Shown: positions 18,591 through 28,107, counted from the stretch's first letter. The stretch is DNA of 64,000 bases from Mucilaginibacter polytrichastri (GCF_001911425.1 NZ_MPPL01000001.1:1959924-2023923); one strand, 5' to 3'. Numbers and translations are program-made. Notes: generated by a model not told the origin, from the letters alone.

Positions 18591-20375
18591 ATGGAAAGAC
18601 ACGTTTATGAAACCGGCATTGTAGGCAACTGCGGTTTCCTTGCCCACGTAAATAAAAATACAAATATCGACTGGCTTTGCTGGCCCCGCTTTGACAGCAC
18701 ATTTATCTTCGGTGGATTGCTTGATGCCAAAAAAGGTGGCGAGTTTAACATCCGCCCCGAAGGCGACTACACCAGTAACCAATACTACCTGGAAAACACC
18801 AACGTACTGATTACCGAAATTACCCTGGAAAACGGGGAAAGCTATCGGATAACAGATTTTGCGCCCCGTTTTTTTGAGCACCAACGCTACTATAAACCAT
18901 TGATGCTGGTGCGGAAGATTGAGGCCATAGAGGGTTCACCCCGTATTACGGTTAGGTGTTCACCTATGTCAGACTATGGCGAAACTAAATTAACCGTTAA
19001 CCGTGGCAGTAACCATATCCAGTTTCTGGGCGGCGATGAGCGCATTCGTCTTACTACCAATATCGCCATCAGTTATGTATTTGATGAACAGCCTTTTGTA
19101 CTTAACGAGGCTAAATATCTTGTGCTTACTTATGGCGAACCGCTGGAGGCGCCGCTGATTAGCACCGCCGAGCGTTTTTTGACTGAGACTGCCGGTTACT
19201 GGCGCAGGTGGATCAAACATTCGTCTATTGCAGGTTTTTATCAGCCCTTTGTAATACGTTCGGCCCTGGCTTTAAAAATACACCAGTATGAAGATACCGG
19301 TGCTATTATTGCCGCCAGCACCACCAGCCTGCCAGAGTTTCCGGGTAGTACCCGTAACTGGGATTATCGTTATTGCTGGCTGCGCGATACATATTATGTG
19401 ATACAATCATTAAGCCACATCGGCCATTTTGAAGAAATGGAGAAGTATTTCTCGTACGTAACCGACATTTCTTTTGCCGAAGACGATCGCTACCAGCCGC
19501 TGTACGGCATTACCGGTAAAAAAACGCTGACAGAAACTGTGCTCACCGGTTTAGATGGCTACATGGGCGAGCAACCTGTACGCATTGGCAACCAGGCTTA
19601 TGAGCACATTCAGAATGATATTTACGGGCAGGTAATGGTTTCCATGCTGCCCCTGTATACAGATCATCGCTTTATTTTTGCAGAGCGTAAAGATTCGGCC
19701 AAATGGATAGGCTACATTTTAAGTAAAATAGAACGTACCATTGATGAGAAAGATGCCGGTATCTGGGAGTTTCGTAACATGGCTAATATCCATTGTTACA
19801 GTAACCTGTTTCAGTGGGCAGGTGCTAATGCGGCAGAAAAAATAGCCAGAACCATTAATAATCAAGAGCTGATTGATAAGGCAGTAACACTAAAAAATCG
19901 TGCAGCGGAGCATATTGAGAGCTGTTATGACTCCGAGCGCAAGGTGTACACTAATGCAGCCGGAAGTACTTACCTGGATGCCAGCACATTGCAGCTGATC
20001 AATATGAATTATCTCGACCCCGCATCAGACCGGGCTAAGGATCATCTGATAGCACTCGAGAAAGAATTAAAAACTCCTAATGGTTTGTTTTACAGATATC
20101 TGCATGCCGATGATTTTGGTAAGCCTAAAACCACATTTTTAATATGTGCTTTCTGGTATGTAGAGGCTCTGGCCTGTGTGGGCCGTTTGGATGATGCACA
20201 GAAAGAATTTGCCAACCTGCTGCAATACAGCAACCACCTTAAACTATTCAGCGAAGATGTGGACGAGGAAACCGGCAGTATGTGGGGTAACTTTCCGCAG
20301 GCTTACAGTCATGTAGGCCTCATGAATGCAGCATACCGTATAGCCATGAAATTAGATCGCCCAATATTTTTGTAG
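18591..20375 (+). CDS. glycoside hydrolase family 15 protein (glucoamylase/trehalase type)
   Basis: 594 aa from ATG 18591; a TTG five codons upstream is in frame but the family begins right at MERHVYETGIVGNCG. The N-terminal beta-sandwich (about 1-215) is followed by an alpha/alpha barrel with the GH15 motif TRNWDYRYCWLRDT. A GIWEFR segment carries one likely catalytic Glu. Bacterial GH15 enzymes hydrolyse alpha-1,4-glucans, dextran or trehalose; the exact substrate cannot be read. No signal peptide, so cytoplasmic, suggesting turnover of storage glucan or trehalose. Followed by a good terminator. Confidence 0.92.
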   Translation: MERHVYETGIVGNCGFLAHVNKNTNIDWLCWPRFDSTFIFGGLLDAKKGGEFNIRPEGDYTSNQYYLENTNVLITEITLENGESYRITDFAPRFFEHQRYYKPLMLVRKIEAIEGSPRITVRCSPMSDYGETKLTVNRGSNHIQFLGGDERIRLTTNIAISYVFDEQPFVLNEAKYLVLTYGEPLEAPLISTAERFLTETAGYWRRWIKHSSIAGFYQPFVIRSALALKIHQYEDTGAIIAASTTSLPEFPGSTRNWDYRYCWLRDTYYVIQSLSHIGHFEEMEKYFSYVTDISFAEDDRYQPLYGITGKKTLTETVLTGLDGYMGEQPVRIGNQAYEHIQNDIYGQVMVSMLPLYTDHRFIFAERKDSAKWIGYILSKIERTIDEKDAGIWEFRNMANIHCYSNLFQWAGANAAEKIARTINNQELIDKAVTLKNRAAEHIESCYDSERKVYTNAAGSTYLDASTLQLINMNYLDPASDRAKDHLIALEKELKTPNGLFYRYLHADDFGKPKTTFLICAFWYVEALACVGRLDDAQKEFANLLQYSNHLKLFSEDVDEETGSMWGNFPQAYSHVGLMNAAYRIAMKLDRPIFL

Positions 20376-20415
20376 TGTGAGATTACACTAATTTGATTGA
20401 TGATTTCACCGATCT

Positions 20416-20456
20416 ATACCAAAGCCTGGTACAATAAACGCCGGGCTTTGGTATTT
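20416..20456 (+). terminator. terminator after the GH15 gene
   Basis: Stem 20416-20429 with 20441-20454 (14 pairs, one G-U), an 11-nt loop, and a short TTTG tail. Confidence 0.8.
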
Positions 20457-20551
20457 GTAATCTGTTGCTAATTTTTACCGGCAACCTATGGCTTTTTTGA
20501 TAAAATTTCTTCAGAACATAAGCGACTGTATGCTGTTGTAAGAAAATATTT

Positions 20552-20559
20552 TATTTTTG
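20552..20559 (+). promoter_or_regulatory. putative -7 element for the histidine kinase gene
   Basis: TATTTTTG, an exact TAnnTTTG, 26 bp before the start codon. No clear -33 TTTG at the right distance. Confidence 0.35.
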
Positions 20560-20584
20560 AAATTTACCCAATTATATCCATTTA

Positions 20585-22330
20585 ATGAGCAACACGGACT
20601 ACTTTATAACGAATGAACAAATAATAGAAGTACTGTCTTTAAGTAAAACTGCTACTGCAATACACGTTTCTGAAGATGCTATTATACAGCTGGCTAATGA
20701 GGCCATGCTTAACATTTGGGATAAGGATAGCAGCGTAATTGGCAAATCGCTGGAAGATGCACTACCCGAATTAAAGGGCCAGCCGTTTATAGATATGTTT
20801 AAGCGGGTATGGAACGAAGGTTTAACTATATCAGGAACAGATACCGCCGCAGATTTAGTTGTAGATGGCCAGTTACAAACTTTTTACTTCGATTTTGAGT
20901 ACCGTGCCATTAAAGACAATAAAGGCAAAACTTATTGCATTTTGCACACTGCAACAGATGTTACCGACAGGGTTGTTGGCAAACTTGCTTTAGAAAGAGC
21001 TAGAGAGCAGCAAGAAGCACTAAGCCGTGAACAGGCACTTAATGAAGAGCTTGCTGCTGCCAATGAAGAGCTTGCAGCAACTAACGAAGAGTTACAGCAC
21101 TCGCAACTTAGCCTGCTTGAATTAAACGAAACCCTGGAAGACAGGGTAACTACACGTACCCTTGCACTAACGTACAGTGAAGAAGCACTGCAAAATGCCA
21201 ACCATGAATTGGCTGCCATTAATGAAGAGCTGGCCACCACAAACGAAGAATTAATTGAAACGCAGGAAAGCCTGCAGGACATGATTATAGAACTGTCTGA
21301 AAGCGAAGAACGCTTTAGGGCGATGGCCGAGGCTACAAATGTATTGATTGCAGTAGCCGATGAAACCAGCAATGCCATTTATTTCAATAATGCCTGGATT
21401 GAACTTACAGGCAGGTCGATAAACGACTTGCTTAAATTTGGTTGGGTAGATCTGATACACCCCGAAGATAAGGATCGCTTTGTAAATATTTTTTTATCTG
21501 CATTTAAACAGCAGGTACCTTTTGGTGGTGAATTTAGGGTAATGGATAAAAATGGAGATTACCGCTGGCTGTTGGCCAAAGGGCCGCCCCGTTTCAGGCC
21601 TGACGGGTCATTTGCAGGATATATAAGCTCTTGTGTGGACATTACAGAGCTCAAGCTGGAAGAGCAACGCAAAGACGACTTTATTAGCATTGCCAGCCAT
21701 GAACTTAAAACACCACTAACTGCCCTAAAAGCATCATTACAATTAATGGACCGGGTTAAAGAAACAGCCAGTCCTCAAATTTTGCCAAAGCTTATTGTAC
21801 AGTCTAACCGGAGTATGGAAAAAATAACCGGCCTGGTTGAAGATCTGCTTAATTCCAGCCGTACTACCGAAGGGCAGCTGCACCTTAACAAATCAACATT
21901 TACCATTGCCGAAATGCTCAGCGGCTGTTGCGGCCATATAAGAATGGCAGGCAAGCACGATCTGGTTTTGCAGGGAGACAAAAAACTCCAAATATTTGCT
22001 GACGAACATCGTATAGACCAGGTAATTGTAAACCTGGTAAACAACGCTGTTAAATATGCTCCGGATAGCAAAGAGATATTTTTAGCGGCAGAAAAGGTTG
22101 GAGATGTAGCCAGAATATCTGTGAAGGATACCGGCCCCGGCATAACGCCGGATAAGATCCCACATTTGTTTAATCGTTATTATCGTGCAGATTATGCCGG
22201 CTCGCAATACTCGGGCCTGGGGTTAGGCTTGTATATTAGTGCCGAAATTATTAAAAGGCACGGTGGTAAAATAGGCGTAGATACCGAACTAGGCAAAGGC
22301 AGTACGTTTTGGTTTACAATACCGTTATAG
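20585..22330 (+). CDS. PAS-domain sensor histidine kinase
   Basis: 581 aa, no transmembrane helix, so a cytoplasmic sensor. Order: PAS-like domain (about 10-130); a long coiled coil (about 135-235) with repeated NEELAAANEEL-type heptads; a second PAS domain (about 240-360) with the PAC-like end; then HisKA with phospho-acceptor His372 in SHELKTPL. The HATPase domain has N box VIVNLVNNAVKYAP, G1 DTGPGI and G2 GLGLGLYI. No response regulator is adjacent; the PhoB-type regulator at 31.3-32.0 kb is the only one in the window and pairing with it is unproven. Confidence 0.95.
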   Translation: MSNTDYFITNEQIIEVLSLSKTATAIHVSEDAIIQLANEAMLNIWDKDSSVIGKSLEDALPELKGQPFIDMFKRVWNEGLTISGTDTAADLVVDGQLQTFYFDFEYRAIKDNKGKTYCILHTATDVTDRVVGKLALERAREQQEALSREQALNEELAAANEELAATNEELQHSQLSLLELNETLEDRVTTRTLALTYSEEALQNANHELAAINEELATTNEELIETQESLQDMIIELSESEERFRAMAEATNVLIAVADETSNAIYFNNAWIELTGRSINDLLKFGWVDLIHPEDKDRFVNIFLSAFKQQVPFGGEFRVMDKNGDYRWLLAKGPPRFRPDGSFAGYISSCVDITELKLEEQRKDDFISIASHELKTPLTALKASLQLMDRVKETASPQILPKLIVQSNRSMEKITGLVEDLLNSSRTTEGQLHLNKSTFTIAEMLSGCCGHIRMAGKHDLVLQGDKKLQIFADEHRIDQVIVNLVNNAVKYAPDSKEIFLAAEKVGDVARISVKDTGPGITPDKIPHLFNRYYRADYAGSQYSGLGLGLYISAEIIKRHGGKIGVDTELGKGSTFWFTIPL

Positions 22331-22352
22331 TATTTTTTTTACACATTTGAGT

Positions 22353-23243
22353 ATGGAAAAAATTACAGTAATAGGTTCGGGTACCATGGGTAACGGGATA
22401 GCACATTTGCTTGCGCAATACGGTTACCAGGTTGCATTGACAGATATTAACCAGCAGGCTTTAGATAAAGCTATCCAAACCATTACAGCTAATTTTGACC
22501 GCCAAATAAAAAAAGGCACTGCCGATGAAACCGGCAAGCGTAAAGCACTCAGCAATATTACCACCTTTACAGATCTGCAACAGGCCGTTGCAGGTGCGCA
22601 GCTGGTAATTGAAGCTGCTACAGAGCATAGCGAGATAAAGCTTGGGTTATTTAAAAAAATAAGTGACTATTGTGCCGATGACACCATCCTGGCCAGTAAT
22701 ACCTCCTCTATATCGATCACCAGAATAGCGTCGGTAACTAAAAATCCGGGTAATGTAATCGGGATGCACTTTATGAACCCCGTACCCGTAATGAAACTGG
22801 TTGAAGTGATACGCGGGTATGCTACTACTGATGCTGTTACCTCTACGATTATACAACTGGCCGAAAAGCTGGATAGAGTTGCAGTTGAAGCAAATGATTA
22901 CCCCGGCTTTATAGCTAACCGTATATTAATGCCCATGATTAACGAAGCTATTTATACCCTTTATGAGGGCGTAGCCGGCGTACACGAGATAGATACGGTA
23001 ATGAAGCTGGGTATTGCCCACCCAATGGGCCCGCTGCAACTGGCAGACTTTATTGGCCTTGATGTGTGCCTCGCTATTCTAAATGTTTTACATGCCGGCT
23101 TTGGTAACCCCAAATATGCGCCGTGCCCTTTATTGGTAAATATGGTTACTGCCGGTCAAAAAGGTATCAAATCGGGCCAGGGATTTTACACCTATACTCA
23201 AGGCAGTAAAGATTTGGTAGTTGCGCCAAAATTTACCAATTAG
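22353..23243 (+). CDS. 3-hydroxyacyl-CoA dehydrogenase (3-hydroxybutyryl-CoA type)
   Basis: 296 aa from ATG 22353; a TTG two codons earlier is less likely. Rossmann NAD-binding motif GSGTMGNGIA at 8-17. The catalytic His lies in GMHFMNPVPVMKLVE, and NTSS precedes it. Single-domain, about 290-residue members oxidise or form (S)-3-hydroxybutyryl-CoA in fatty-acid or phenylacetate degradation and in butyrate/PHB metabolism. No other beta-oxidation gene is nearby, so the pathway is open. Starts 22 bp after the histidine kinase, so read-through transcription is possible. Confidence 0.93.
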   Translation: MEKITVIGSGTMGNGIAHLLAQYGYQVALTDINQQALDKAIQTITANFDRQIKKGTADETGKRKALSNITTFTDLQQAVAGAQLVIEAATEHSEIKLGLFKKISDYCADDTILASNTSSISITRIASVTKNPGNVIGMHFMNPVPVMKLVEVIRGYATTDAVTSTIIQLAEKLDRVAVEANDYPGFIANRILMPMINEAIYTLYEGVAGVHEIDTVMKLGIAHPMGPLQLADFIGLDVCLAILNVLHAGFGNPKYAPCPLLVNMVTAGQKGIKSGQGFYTYTQGSKDLVVAPKFTN

Positions 23244-23298
23244 CTTTAAACTTTTGATGCTGTTGGCTGTCAGACTTATCAAATAACAACTGATAAAT

Positions 23299-23589
23299 AT
23301 GAAAGCTGCAACTAAATTAATATTAGGGTTAGGCTTGGCAGGTACGCTACTCTCTTCTTGTGCAGGAGGTTATTATGTAACCGAAAGACCAGCAGAACCC
23401 TATTATGTGCGCCCTGCATCCCCTTATGCCGACGCTTATTGGATCCCGGGCGAATGGGCCTGGCAAGGTAACAGATATGTTTATGTTAATGGATATTACG
23501 CCCACGCCCGCCGTGGCCACTTTTATGCACCAGGCTATTGGCGACACGGCTCACGCGGCCACGTTTGGGTACATGGGCACTGGAGATAA
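23299..23589 (+). CDS. YXWGXW-repeat lipoprotein
   Basis: 96 aa. Lipobox LLSSC with acylated Cys21. The mature part is rich in Tyr, Trp, His and Gly and has the repeat pattern YWIPGEWAWQGNRYVYVNGY followed by FYAPGYWRHGSRGHVWVHGH, i.e. two W-x-x-G-x-W-like units. Small outer-membrane-associated proteins of this type are frequent in Bacteroidota and Proteobacteria; function unknown. Followed by a very strong hairpin terminator. Confidence 0.9.
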   Translation: MKAATKLILGLGLAGTLLSSCAGGYYVTERPAEPYYVRPASPYADAYWIPGEWAWQGNRYVYVNGYYAHARRGHFYAPGYWRHGSRGHVWVHGHWR

Positions 23590-23610
23590 TAGACTACGGA
23601 TTTATTTTTT

Positions 23611-23650
23611 AACAAGAAAGGCTTTCCAAACGGAAAGCCTTTCTTGTTTT
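23611..23650. terminator. strong terminator after YXWGXW gene
   Basis: Perfect 17-bp stem (23611-23627 with 23632-23648) closed by an AAAC loop and followed by T's. T/A tracts on both sides could let it act in both directions. Confidence 0.92.
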
Positions 23651-23661
23651 ATACTTTACGT

Positions 23662-23760
23662 CGTCCCGAACTTGTTTCGGGATCCCACAGGACAGGTAGG
23701 TGATATACATAGTCTGCGATCTGTCCTGTGGGGTGCTGAAACAAGTTCCAGCATGACGGG
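23662..23760. repeat. dispersed inverted repeat (GTCATGCCGAACTTGTTTCGG family)
   Basis: The left arm from 23662 and right arm to 23760 share GAACTTGTTTC and CCCACAGGACAG blocks as reverse complements; the left arm lacks a few bases. Homologous to the elements at 15498-15596 and 61587-61689. Confidence 0.85.
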
Positions 23761-23821
23761 TTGAGATAGACGGGCGAAAATATTTACTCATTCACTCCCT
23801 CTGTCATCCACTCATTAAAAA

Positions 23822-25588
23822 TTACATCCTTTCCGGCACTTCGATACCTAATAACCTCATGCCTTTGCTAATTACACCGGCAGATGCCGCAGATAATTGC
23901 AAACGGAACTTCTTCAAGGTTTCATCCTCTGCTTGTAGTATCGATTTTTCGTGATAAAACTTATTGTAGGTTTTAGCCAGTTCGTAAACGTAATTGGCAA
24001 TAATTGCCGGACTATAATTTTTAGCAGCTACACTAATCATTTCAGGAAACTGTGTTAAAGCGATAATCAGGTCACGTTCTACAGCATCCAGGGTTTCTAT
24101 TGGTAAAGTTTCGCTGTAATCAACCCCTGCCCTGCTCAATACCGATTTGATACGCGCATGGGTATATTGGATAAACGGACCGGTATGCCCCTGGAAGTCA
24201 ATCGATTCATTAGGGTCGAACAGCAAGCGTTTCTTAGGCTCAACCTTTAACAGAAAGTATTTCAACGCACCCATACCAATCATGTGGTAAAGGCGGTTTT
24301 TATCTTCCTCGGTATAACCATCAACCTTGCCTAAAGCTTCGGTTTGGGTTTTAGCAGTTTGCTCCATTTCAGAGATTAGGTCATCGGCATCAACCACCGT
24401 TCCCTCACGCGATTTCATTTTGCCCGATGGCAGGTCGACCATCCCATAAGATAAGTGGAACAAGCCTTTTGCCCAGGTTTTGCCCAGCTTCTGTAAAATC
24501 AGGAACAGTACCTTAAAGTGGTAATCCTGCTCGTTACCTACCACATAAATGGATTCATTCATCTGGTAGTCATCGTACTTCAGCTGTGCAGTACCCAAAT
24601 CCTGCGTAATGTAAACAGAAGTCCCATCGGCACGGCGTACCAGTTTCTCATCCAGGCCGTCGGCCGTTAGATCAATCCAAACAGAACCATCTTCTTTTTT
24701 AAAGAAAACCTGTCTTGCTAATCCTTCCTCAACAATATCCTTACCCAACAGGTAGGTGTTTGACTCATAGTAATATTTATCGAAGCTTACGCCTAGCCTG
24801 TCGTAAGTTTTGGTAAAGCCTTCATAAACCCAGCCATTCATTGTTTTCCACAGATCGATCACTGCTGTATCGCCTGCCTCCCATTGTTGCAGCATTTCCT
24901 GTGCCTGCTTAATCAGAGGGGCATTTTTCTTAGCCTCGTCTTCGGTCTGGCCTATTTCTGTCAGCGACTCAATCTCTTTCTTGTATTCTTTATCGAAGAT
25001 TACGTAGTATTTCCCTACTAAATGATCGCCTTTTAAGCCCGATGATTGCGGGGTTTCGCCATGGCCAAACTTTTTCCAGGCCAGCATCGATTTACAGATA
25101 TGGATACCACGGTCATTCACCAGGTTAGCTTTAACCACTTCGTAACCATCAGCAGCCAGGATCTCAGAAACAGAATAACCCAGCAGGTTATTACGTACAT
25201 GCCCCAGGTGCAGCGGTTTATTGGTATTTGGCGAAGAATATTCGACCATTACTTTTTTACCATTTGGTTTAGCAATGCTAAAATCTGGAGTAAGGATGGT
25301 GTTATTTAATTGATCCAGCCAGTAACTATCGGCCAATGAAATATTCAAAAAACCTTTAATCACATTAAAGCCCGATACTTTGGGTACTTCGTTTTGCAGA
25401 AATTCGCCAATATCGGTGCCGGTTTGCTCCGGCGATTTTTTAGAGAACCGGGTAAACGGAAAAGTAACAATGGTTACCTGGCCTTCAAACTCTTTGCGGG
25501 TTTCCTGCAAATTAACGTCGGCTGCGGCAATATCAGTATTATATAAAGTTTTGACAGCTTTAACAGCTGCCTCAATAATAAAATTCAT
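23822..25588 (-). CDS. argS: arginyl-tRNA synthetase
   Basis: 588 aa class I aminoacyl-tRNA synthetase. N-terminal Arg-S additional domain (about 1-110), then the HIGH motif as HLGH at 127-130 in PLHLGHVRNN. The KMSKS-loop equivalent is in GKMKSREGTVVDADDL. The C-terminal anticodon-binding domain ends in GMRLLGIEVPERM, the usual end of ArgRS. Charges tRNA-Arg in the cytoplasm. Divergent from the arginine-deiminase-like gene across 81 bp that hold palindromes, which makes arginine-responsive control of the pair plausible but unproven. Confidence 0.97.
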   Translation of the reverse strand: MNFIIEAAVKAVKTLYNTDIAAADVNLQETRKEFEGQVTIVTFPFTRFSKKSPEQTGTDIGEFLQNEVPKVSGFNVIKGFLNISLADSYWLDQLNNTILTPDFSIAKPNGKKVMVEYSSPNTNKPLHLGHVRNNLLGYSVSEILAADGYEVVKANLVNDRGIHICKSMLAWKKFGHGETPQSSGLKGDHLVGKYYVIFDKEYKKEIESLTEIGQTEDEAKKNAPLIKQAQEMLQQWEAGDTAVIDLWKTMNGWVYEGFTKTYDRLGVSFDKYYYESNTYLLGKDIVEEGLARQVFFKKEDGSVWIDLTADGLDEKLVRRADGTSVYITQDLGTAQLKYDDYQMNESIYVVGNEQDYHFKVLFLILQKLGKTWAKGLFHLSYGMVDLPSGKMKSREGTVVDADDLISEMEQTAKTQTEALGKVDGYTEEDKNRLYHMIGMGALKYFLLKVEPKKRLLFDPNESIDFQGHTGPFIQYTHARIKSVLSRAGVDYSETLPIETLDAVERDLIIALTQFPEMISVAAKNYSPAIIANYVYELAKTYNKFYHEKSILQAEDETLKKFRLQLSAASAGVISKGMRLLGIEVPERM

Positions 25589-25640
25589 TCGCCAAAATTA
25601 ATAATTTGGCGCAACCTGCCCGAAATAATTATATCCTGAA

Positions 25641-25657
25641 AAATCTATATAGATTTG
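25641..25657 (+). promoter_or_regulatory. palindrome overlapping the -7 box of the deiminase-like gene
   Basis: AAATCTATATAGATTT (25641-25656) is a perfect 16-bp palindrome. Its right half contains TAGATTTG (25650-25657), an exact TAnnTTTG box, 12 bp before the ATG at 25670. A repressor bound here would block the promoter. A second, weaker palindrome (GCCAAA/TTTGGC, 25591-25610) lies just upstream of argS. No TTTG lies 19-21 bp upstream of the -7 box. The binding protein is unknown. Confidence 0.5.
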
Positions 25658-25669
25658 TGTTACATATTT

Positions 25670-27112
25670 ATGATAAACGATAAAGATTTTAAGATTAACG
25701 TAACCTCAGAAATTGGCCGTTTACGTGCATTGTTGATACATAGTCCGGATAGTGGTTTGGGTAAAGTTGTGCCCTCTAAAGCCCAGGATTGGCTTTTTGA
25801 AGATATTATTCACCTGGATACCATGCGTAAGGGCGAGTACGATTACTATGTAAAATTGCTGATGTATTTTTTGGATGAGCAGAAGATCAACGGCCGTTTG
25901 GCTGAGATCGACTCACCCGAAAACAGCCGTAGTTTTTATAAACCCGACAACGAAAACTTCCACGCATCTAATAAAGTCATCGAATTTCAGTCGTTACTCA
26001 CAGATATTTTGGCCGATGATGAAACCCGTTTAAAACTCGTAGCCTCGGTATGCGCCATTGAAAGCTGCAACTATCGCCTGCAGGAACAGTTGACCAATAC
26101 CAACCCGGTAGAGCTGGCCAAGATCTTTATATCGGGCTCGGTAAACGATGATAAAATGATTTTTGCCCCCATACCTAACCTCATTTTTTCGCGTGATATC
26201 GGGATTATTATTAATGACCACGTACTGATTAATAAGCCAGCTAAAAAGGCCCGCACGCGCGAGACTTTGCTTGCCCGTTATATATTTTTTAATCATCCGC
26301 TGTTTGCTGCCTTTAGGGATAAAATTATTGAGATCCCGGAGATGGAGCAATACTTCCTTCGCCCCGGTGAAGATAACGACGAGCGGACCACCTTAGAAGG
26401 CGGTGACGTGATGGTAGTTAGTGCAGACCATGTAATTATCGGTTGCAGCGAACGTACGTCTGCCAGCGGCGCTAATGAAGCCATTAAGTTATTGTTTGCA
26501 AACAAGGTAGTGAAGAAGGTTACGATTGTAAAGATTCCCCACAAACGGGATTATATGCATATCGATACCATTTTTACACAAGTAAAACGCAACGTATGGG
26601 TGTTATTGGGTTCGCTGGCTATTGCCAAAGCTGCGGTTAACGAAATTGAACCTATCTCGTGGTTTGTAGATAAACGTCTGAAGGATCGCCCCGAGATTAT
26701 CCAATTTTTTAGCGATCAAGAGCCACCGCGCCATTTTAAAAGTCTGGAAGAATTGCTGGACGATATTAGTAAGCATGATTTAAAAAGTACAGAGCCTACA
26801 AAGTTTATTTATTCGGGCAATAACACCTTCCCCTTTGATGCCCGTGAGCAATGGACCGACTCCTGCAACCTGCTGGCACTTAAAGAAGGCGTTGTACTGG
26901 GTTATGACCGTAACGACAAAACCCTCGAAGCATTTAAGGCCAATGGTTTTAAATCAATAAAGGTCTCGAAGCTGCTGCAACAACTTGAAAATAAAAAGAT
27001 TACCATTGATGATTTGCAAAATATATTGATATTAATGCCATCGTCAGAACTGTCACGCGCACGGGGCGGTTTCCATTGTATGAGTATGCCGCTGTTAAGG
27101 GACGAAATATAA
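25670..27112 (+). CDS. arginine deiminase-like protein
   Basis: 480 aa from ATG 25670; an in-frame TTG at 25655 overlaps the -7 box and is unlikely. Guanidino-group-modifying superfamily, arginine deiminase branch. The N-terminal GRLRALLIHSPD, the acidic/glycine segment LEGGDVMV, the His motif MHIDTIFTQV and the C-terminal RARGGFHCMSMPLLRDE with nucleophilic Cys470 are all in place. Expected reaction: L-arginine + H2O to citrulline + NH3. It is longer than classical ArcA (about 410), and no arcB or arcC is nearby. A hairpin separates it from ctlX. Confidence 0.8.
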   Translation: MINDKDFKINVTSEIGRLRALLIHSPDSGLGKVVPSKAQDWLFEDIIHLDTMRKGEYDYYVKLLMYFLDEQKINGRLAEIDSPENSRSFYKPDNENFHASNKVIEFQSLLTDILADDETRLKLVASVCAIESCNYRLQEQLTNTNPVELAKIFISGSVNDDKMIFAPIPNLIFSRDIGIIINDHVLINKPAKKARTRETLLARYIFFNHPLFAAFRDKIIEIPEMEQYFLRPGEDNDERTTLEGGDVMVVSADHVIIGCSERTSASGANEAIKLLFANKVVKKVTIVKIPHKRDYMHIDTIFTQVKRNVWVLLGSLAIAKAAVNEIEPISWFVDKRLKDRPEIIQFFSDQEPPRHFKSLEELLDDISKHDLKSTEPTKFIYSGNNTFPFDAREQWTDSCNLLALKEGVVLGYDRNDKTLEAFKANGFKSIKVSKLLQQLENKKITIDDLQNILILMPSSELSRARGGFHCMSMPLLRDEI

Positions 27113-27120
27113 AATTATAT

Positions 27121-27155
27121 AAAGGGTAAAGGTTTCCTTTCACCTTTACCCTTTT
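27121..27155 (+). terminator. hairpin between the deiminase-like gene and ctlX
   Basis: 13-bp stem (27121-27133 with 27142-27154), an 8-nt loop, then only a short T tract. It lies 14 bp before the next start codon, so it could terminate partially, stabilise the upstream message or be a processing site. Confidence 0.6.
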
Positions 27156-27168
27156 ACCTAAAAAGCCA

Positions 27169-28107
27169 ATGAATAAGCAATCCACCTCTACCATATTAAT
27201 GATAAGGCCGGTAAAATTCGGTTATAACGAGCAAACGGCCGAAAGCAATGCTTTTCAGAATAATATTGATTTAAAAGCCGAAGAAGCACAAGTTAATGCG
27301 CTCAAAGAGTTTGATATTTTTGTAACCATGCTGCGCAGTAACGGTGTCAATGTGATTGTGGTTGATGATACACCATCGCCACATACACCCGATTCTATAT
27401 TCCCCAATAACTGGATCTCGTTTCATGATAATGGTGATGTATTGCTCTACCCTATGCAGGCTGAGAACCGCAGACTGGAGCGCCGGGAAGATATTATCCG
27501 CCAGTTCGAAGAAAATTATAGTGTTAAGCAGGTAATAGATCTGAGCCATTTTGAAACACAAAACAAGTTTTTAGAAGGTACCGGCAGCATGGTATTAGAT
27601 AGACAAAACAAGATTGCTTACGCCTGTCTCTCCCCTCGTACGGAAGCAGAAGTACTTAAATCTTTTACTAAGCATGAAGGTTATAAAGTACTGTTATTTA
27701 ATTCAGTAGATTCAAATAAAAAGGCGATCTATCATACCAATGTCGTCATGTGCATTGGGACTGACTTTGCCGTAATTTGCCTGGATAGTATTTTGGATGA
27801 GGAGGAAAAAATTCTGGTTGCCAACTCGCTAAAAAGTTCCGGTAAAGAAATTGTTGATATTTCTTTTGATCAAATGAACAGGTTTGCAGGTAACATGCTG
27901 GAAGTGGAAAGTACCAGCGGTGAAAAGCTGCTGGTTATGTCGCAAAAGGCATATCAATCTTTAACAACTGAGCAGGTTGATACTCTAAGTAAATATGCCC
28001 GCTTAATTTACGCCGATTTAAATACGATTGAAACCCTTGGTGGTGGCAGTGCACGCTGTATGCTGGCCGAAGTTCATTTGCCAAAGATTGATGCAAAAAA
28101 ACCTTAA
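27169..28107 (+). CDS. ctlX: citrulline hydrolase-like protein CtlX
   Basis: 312 aa amidinotransferase-fold protein. Typical features: TILMIRPVKFGYNEQTAESN at the start, the acidic DSIFPNNWISFH loop, EGTGSMVLDR, and the C-terminal GGGSARCMLAEVHLP with Cys297 as likely nucleophile. Proteins of this type are named CtlX from citrulline utilisation work in Francisella. Next to the deiminase-like gene it could act on citrulline, giving ornithine, CO2 and NH3; this pathway reading is inference. The ATG is 14 bp after the preceding hairpin. Confidence 0.82.
   Translation: MNKQSTSTILMIRPVKFGYNEQTAESNAFQNNIDLKAEEAQVNALKEFDIFVTMLRSNGVNVIVVDDTPSPHTPDSIFPNNWISFHDNGDVLLYPMQAENRRLERREDIIRQFEENYSVKQVIDLSHFETQNKFLEGTGSMVLDRQNKIAYACLSPRTEAEVLKSFTKHEGYKVLLFNSVDSNKKAIYHTNVVMCIGTDFAVICLDSILDEEEKILVANSLKSSGKEIVDISFDQMNRFAGNMLEVESTSGEKLLVMSQKAYQSLTTEQVDTLSKYARLIYADLNTIETLGGGSARCMLAEVHLPKIDAKKP

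Noticed and set aside
20932..21378. Minus-strand Ser/Ala-rich ORF inside the histidine kinase
   Set aside because: Shadow of the repeated Glu/Ala coiled-coil codons.
25655..25669. TTG start five codons upstream of the deiminase-like gene
   Set aside because: It lies inside the -7 box and palindrome; the ATG at 25670 matches the expected protein start.
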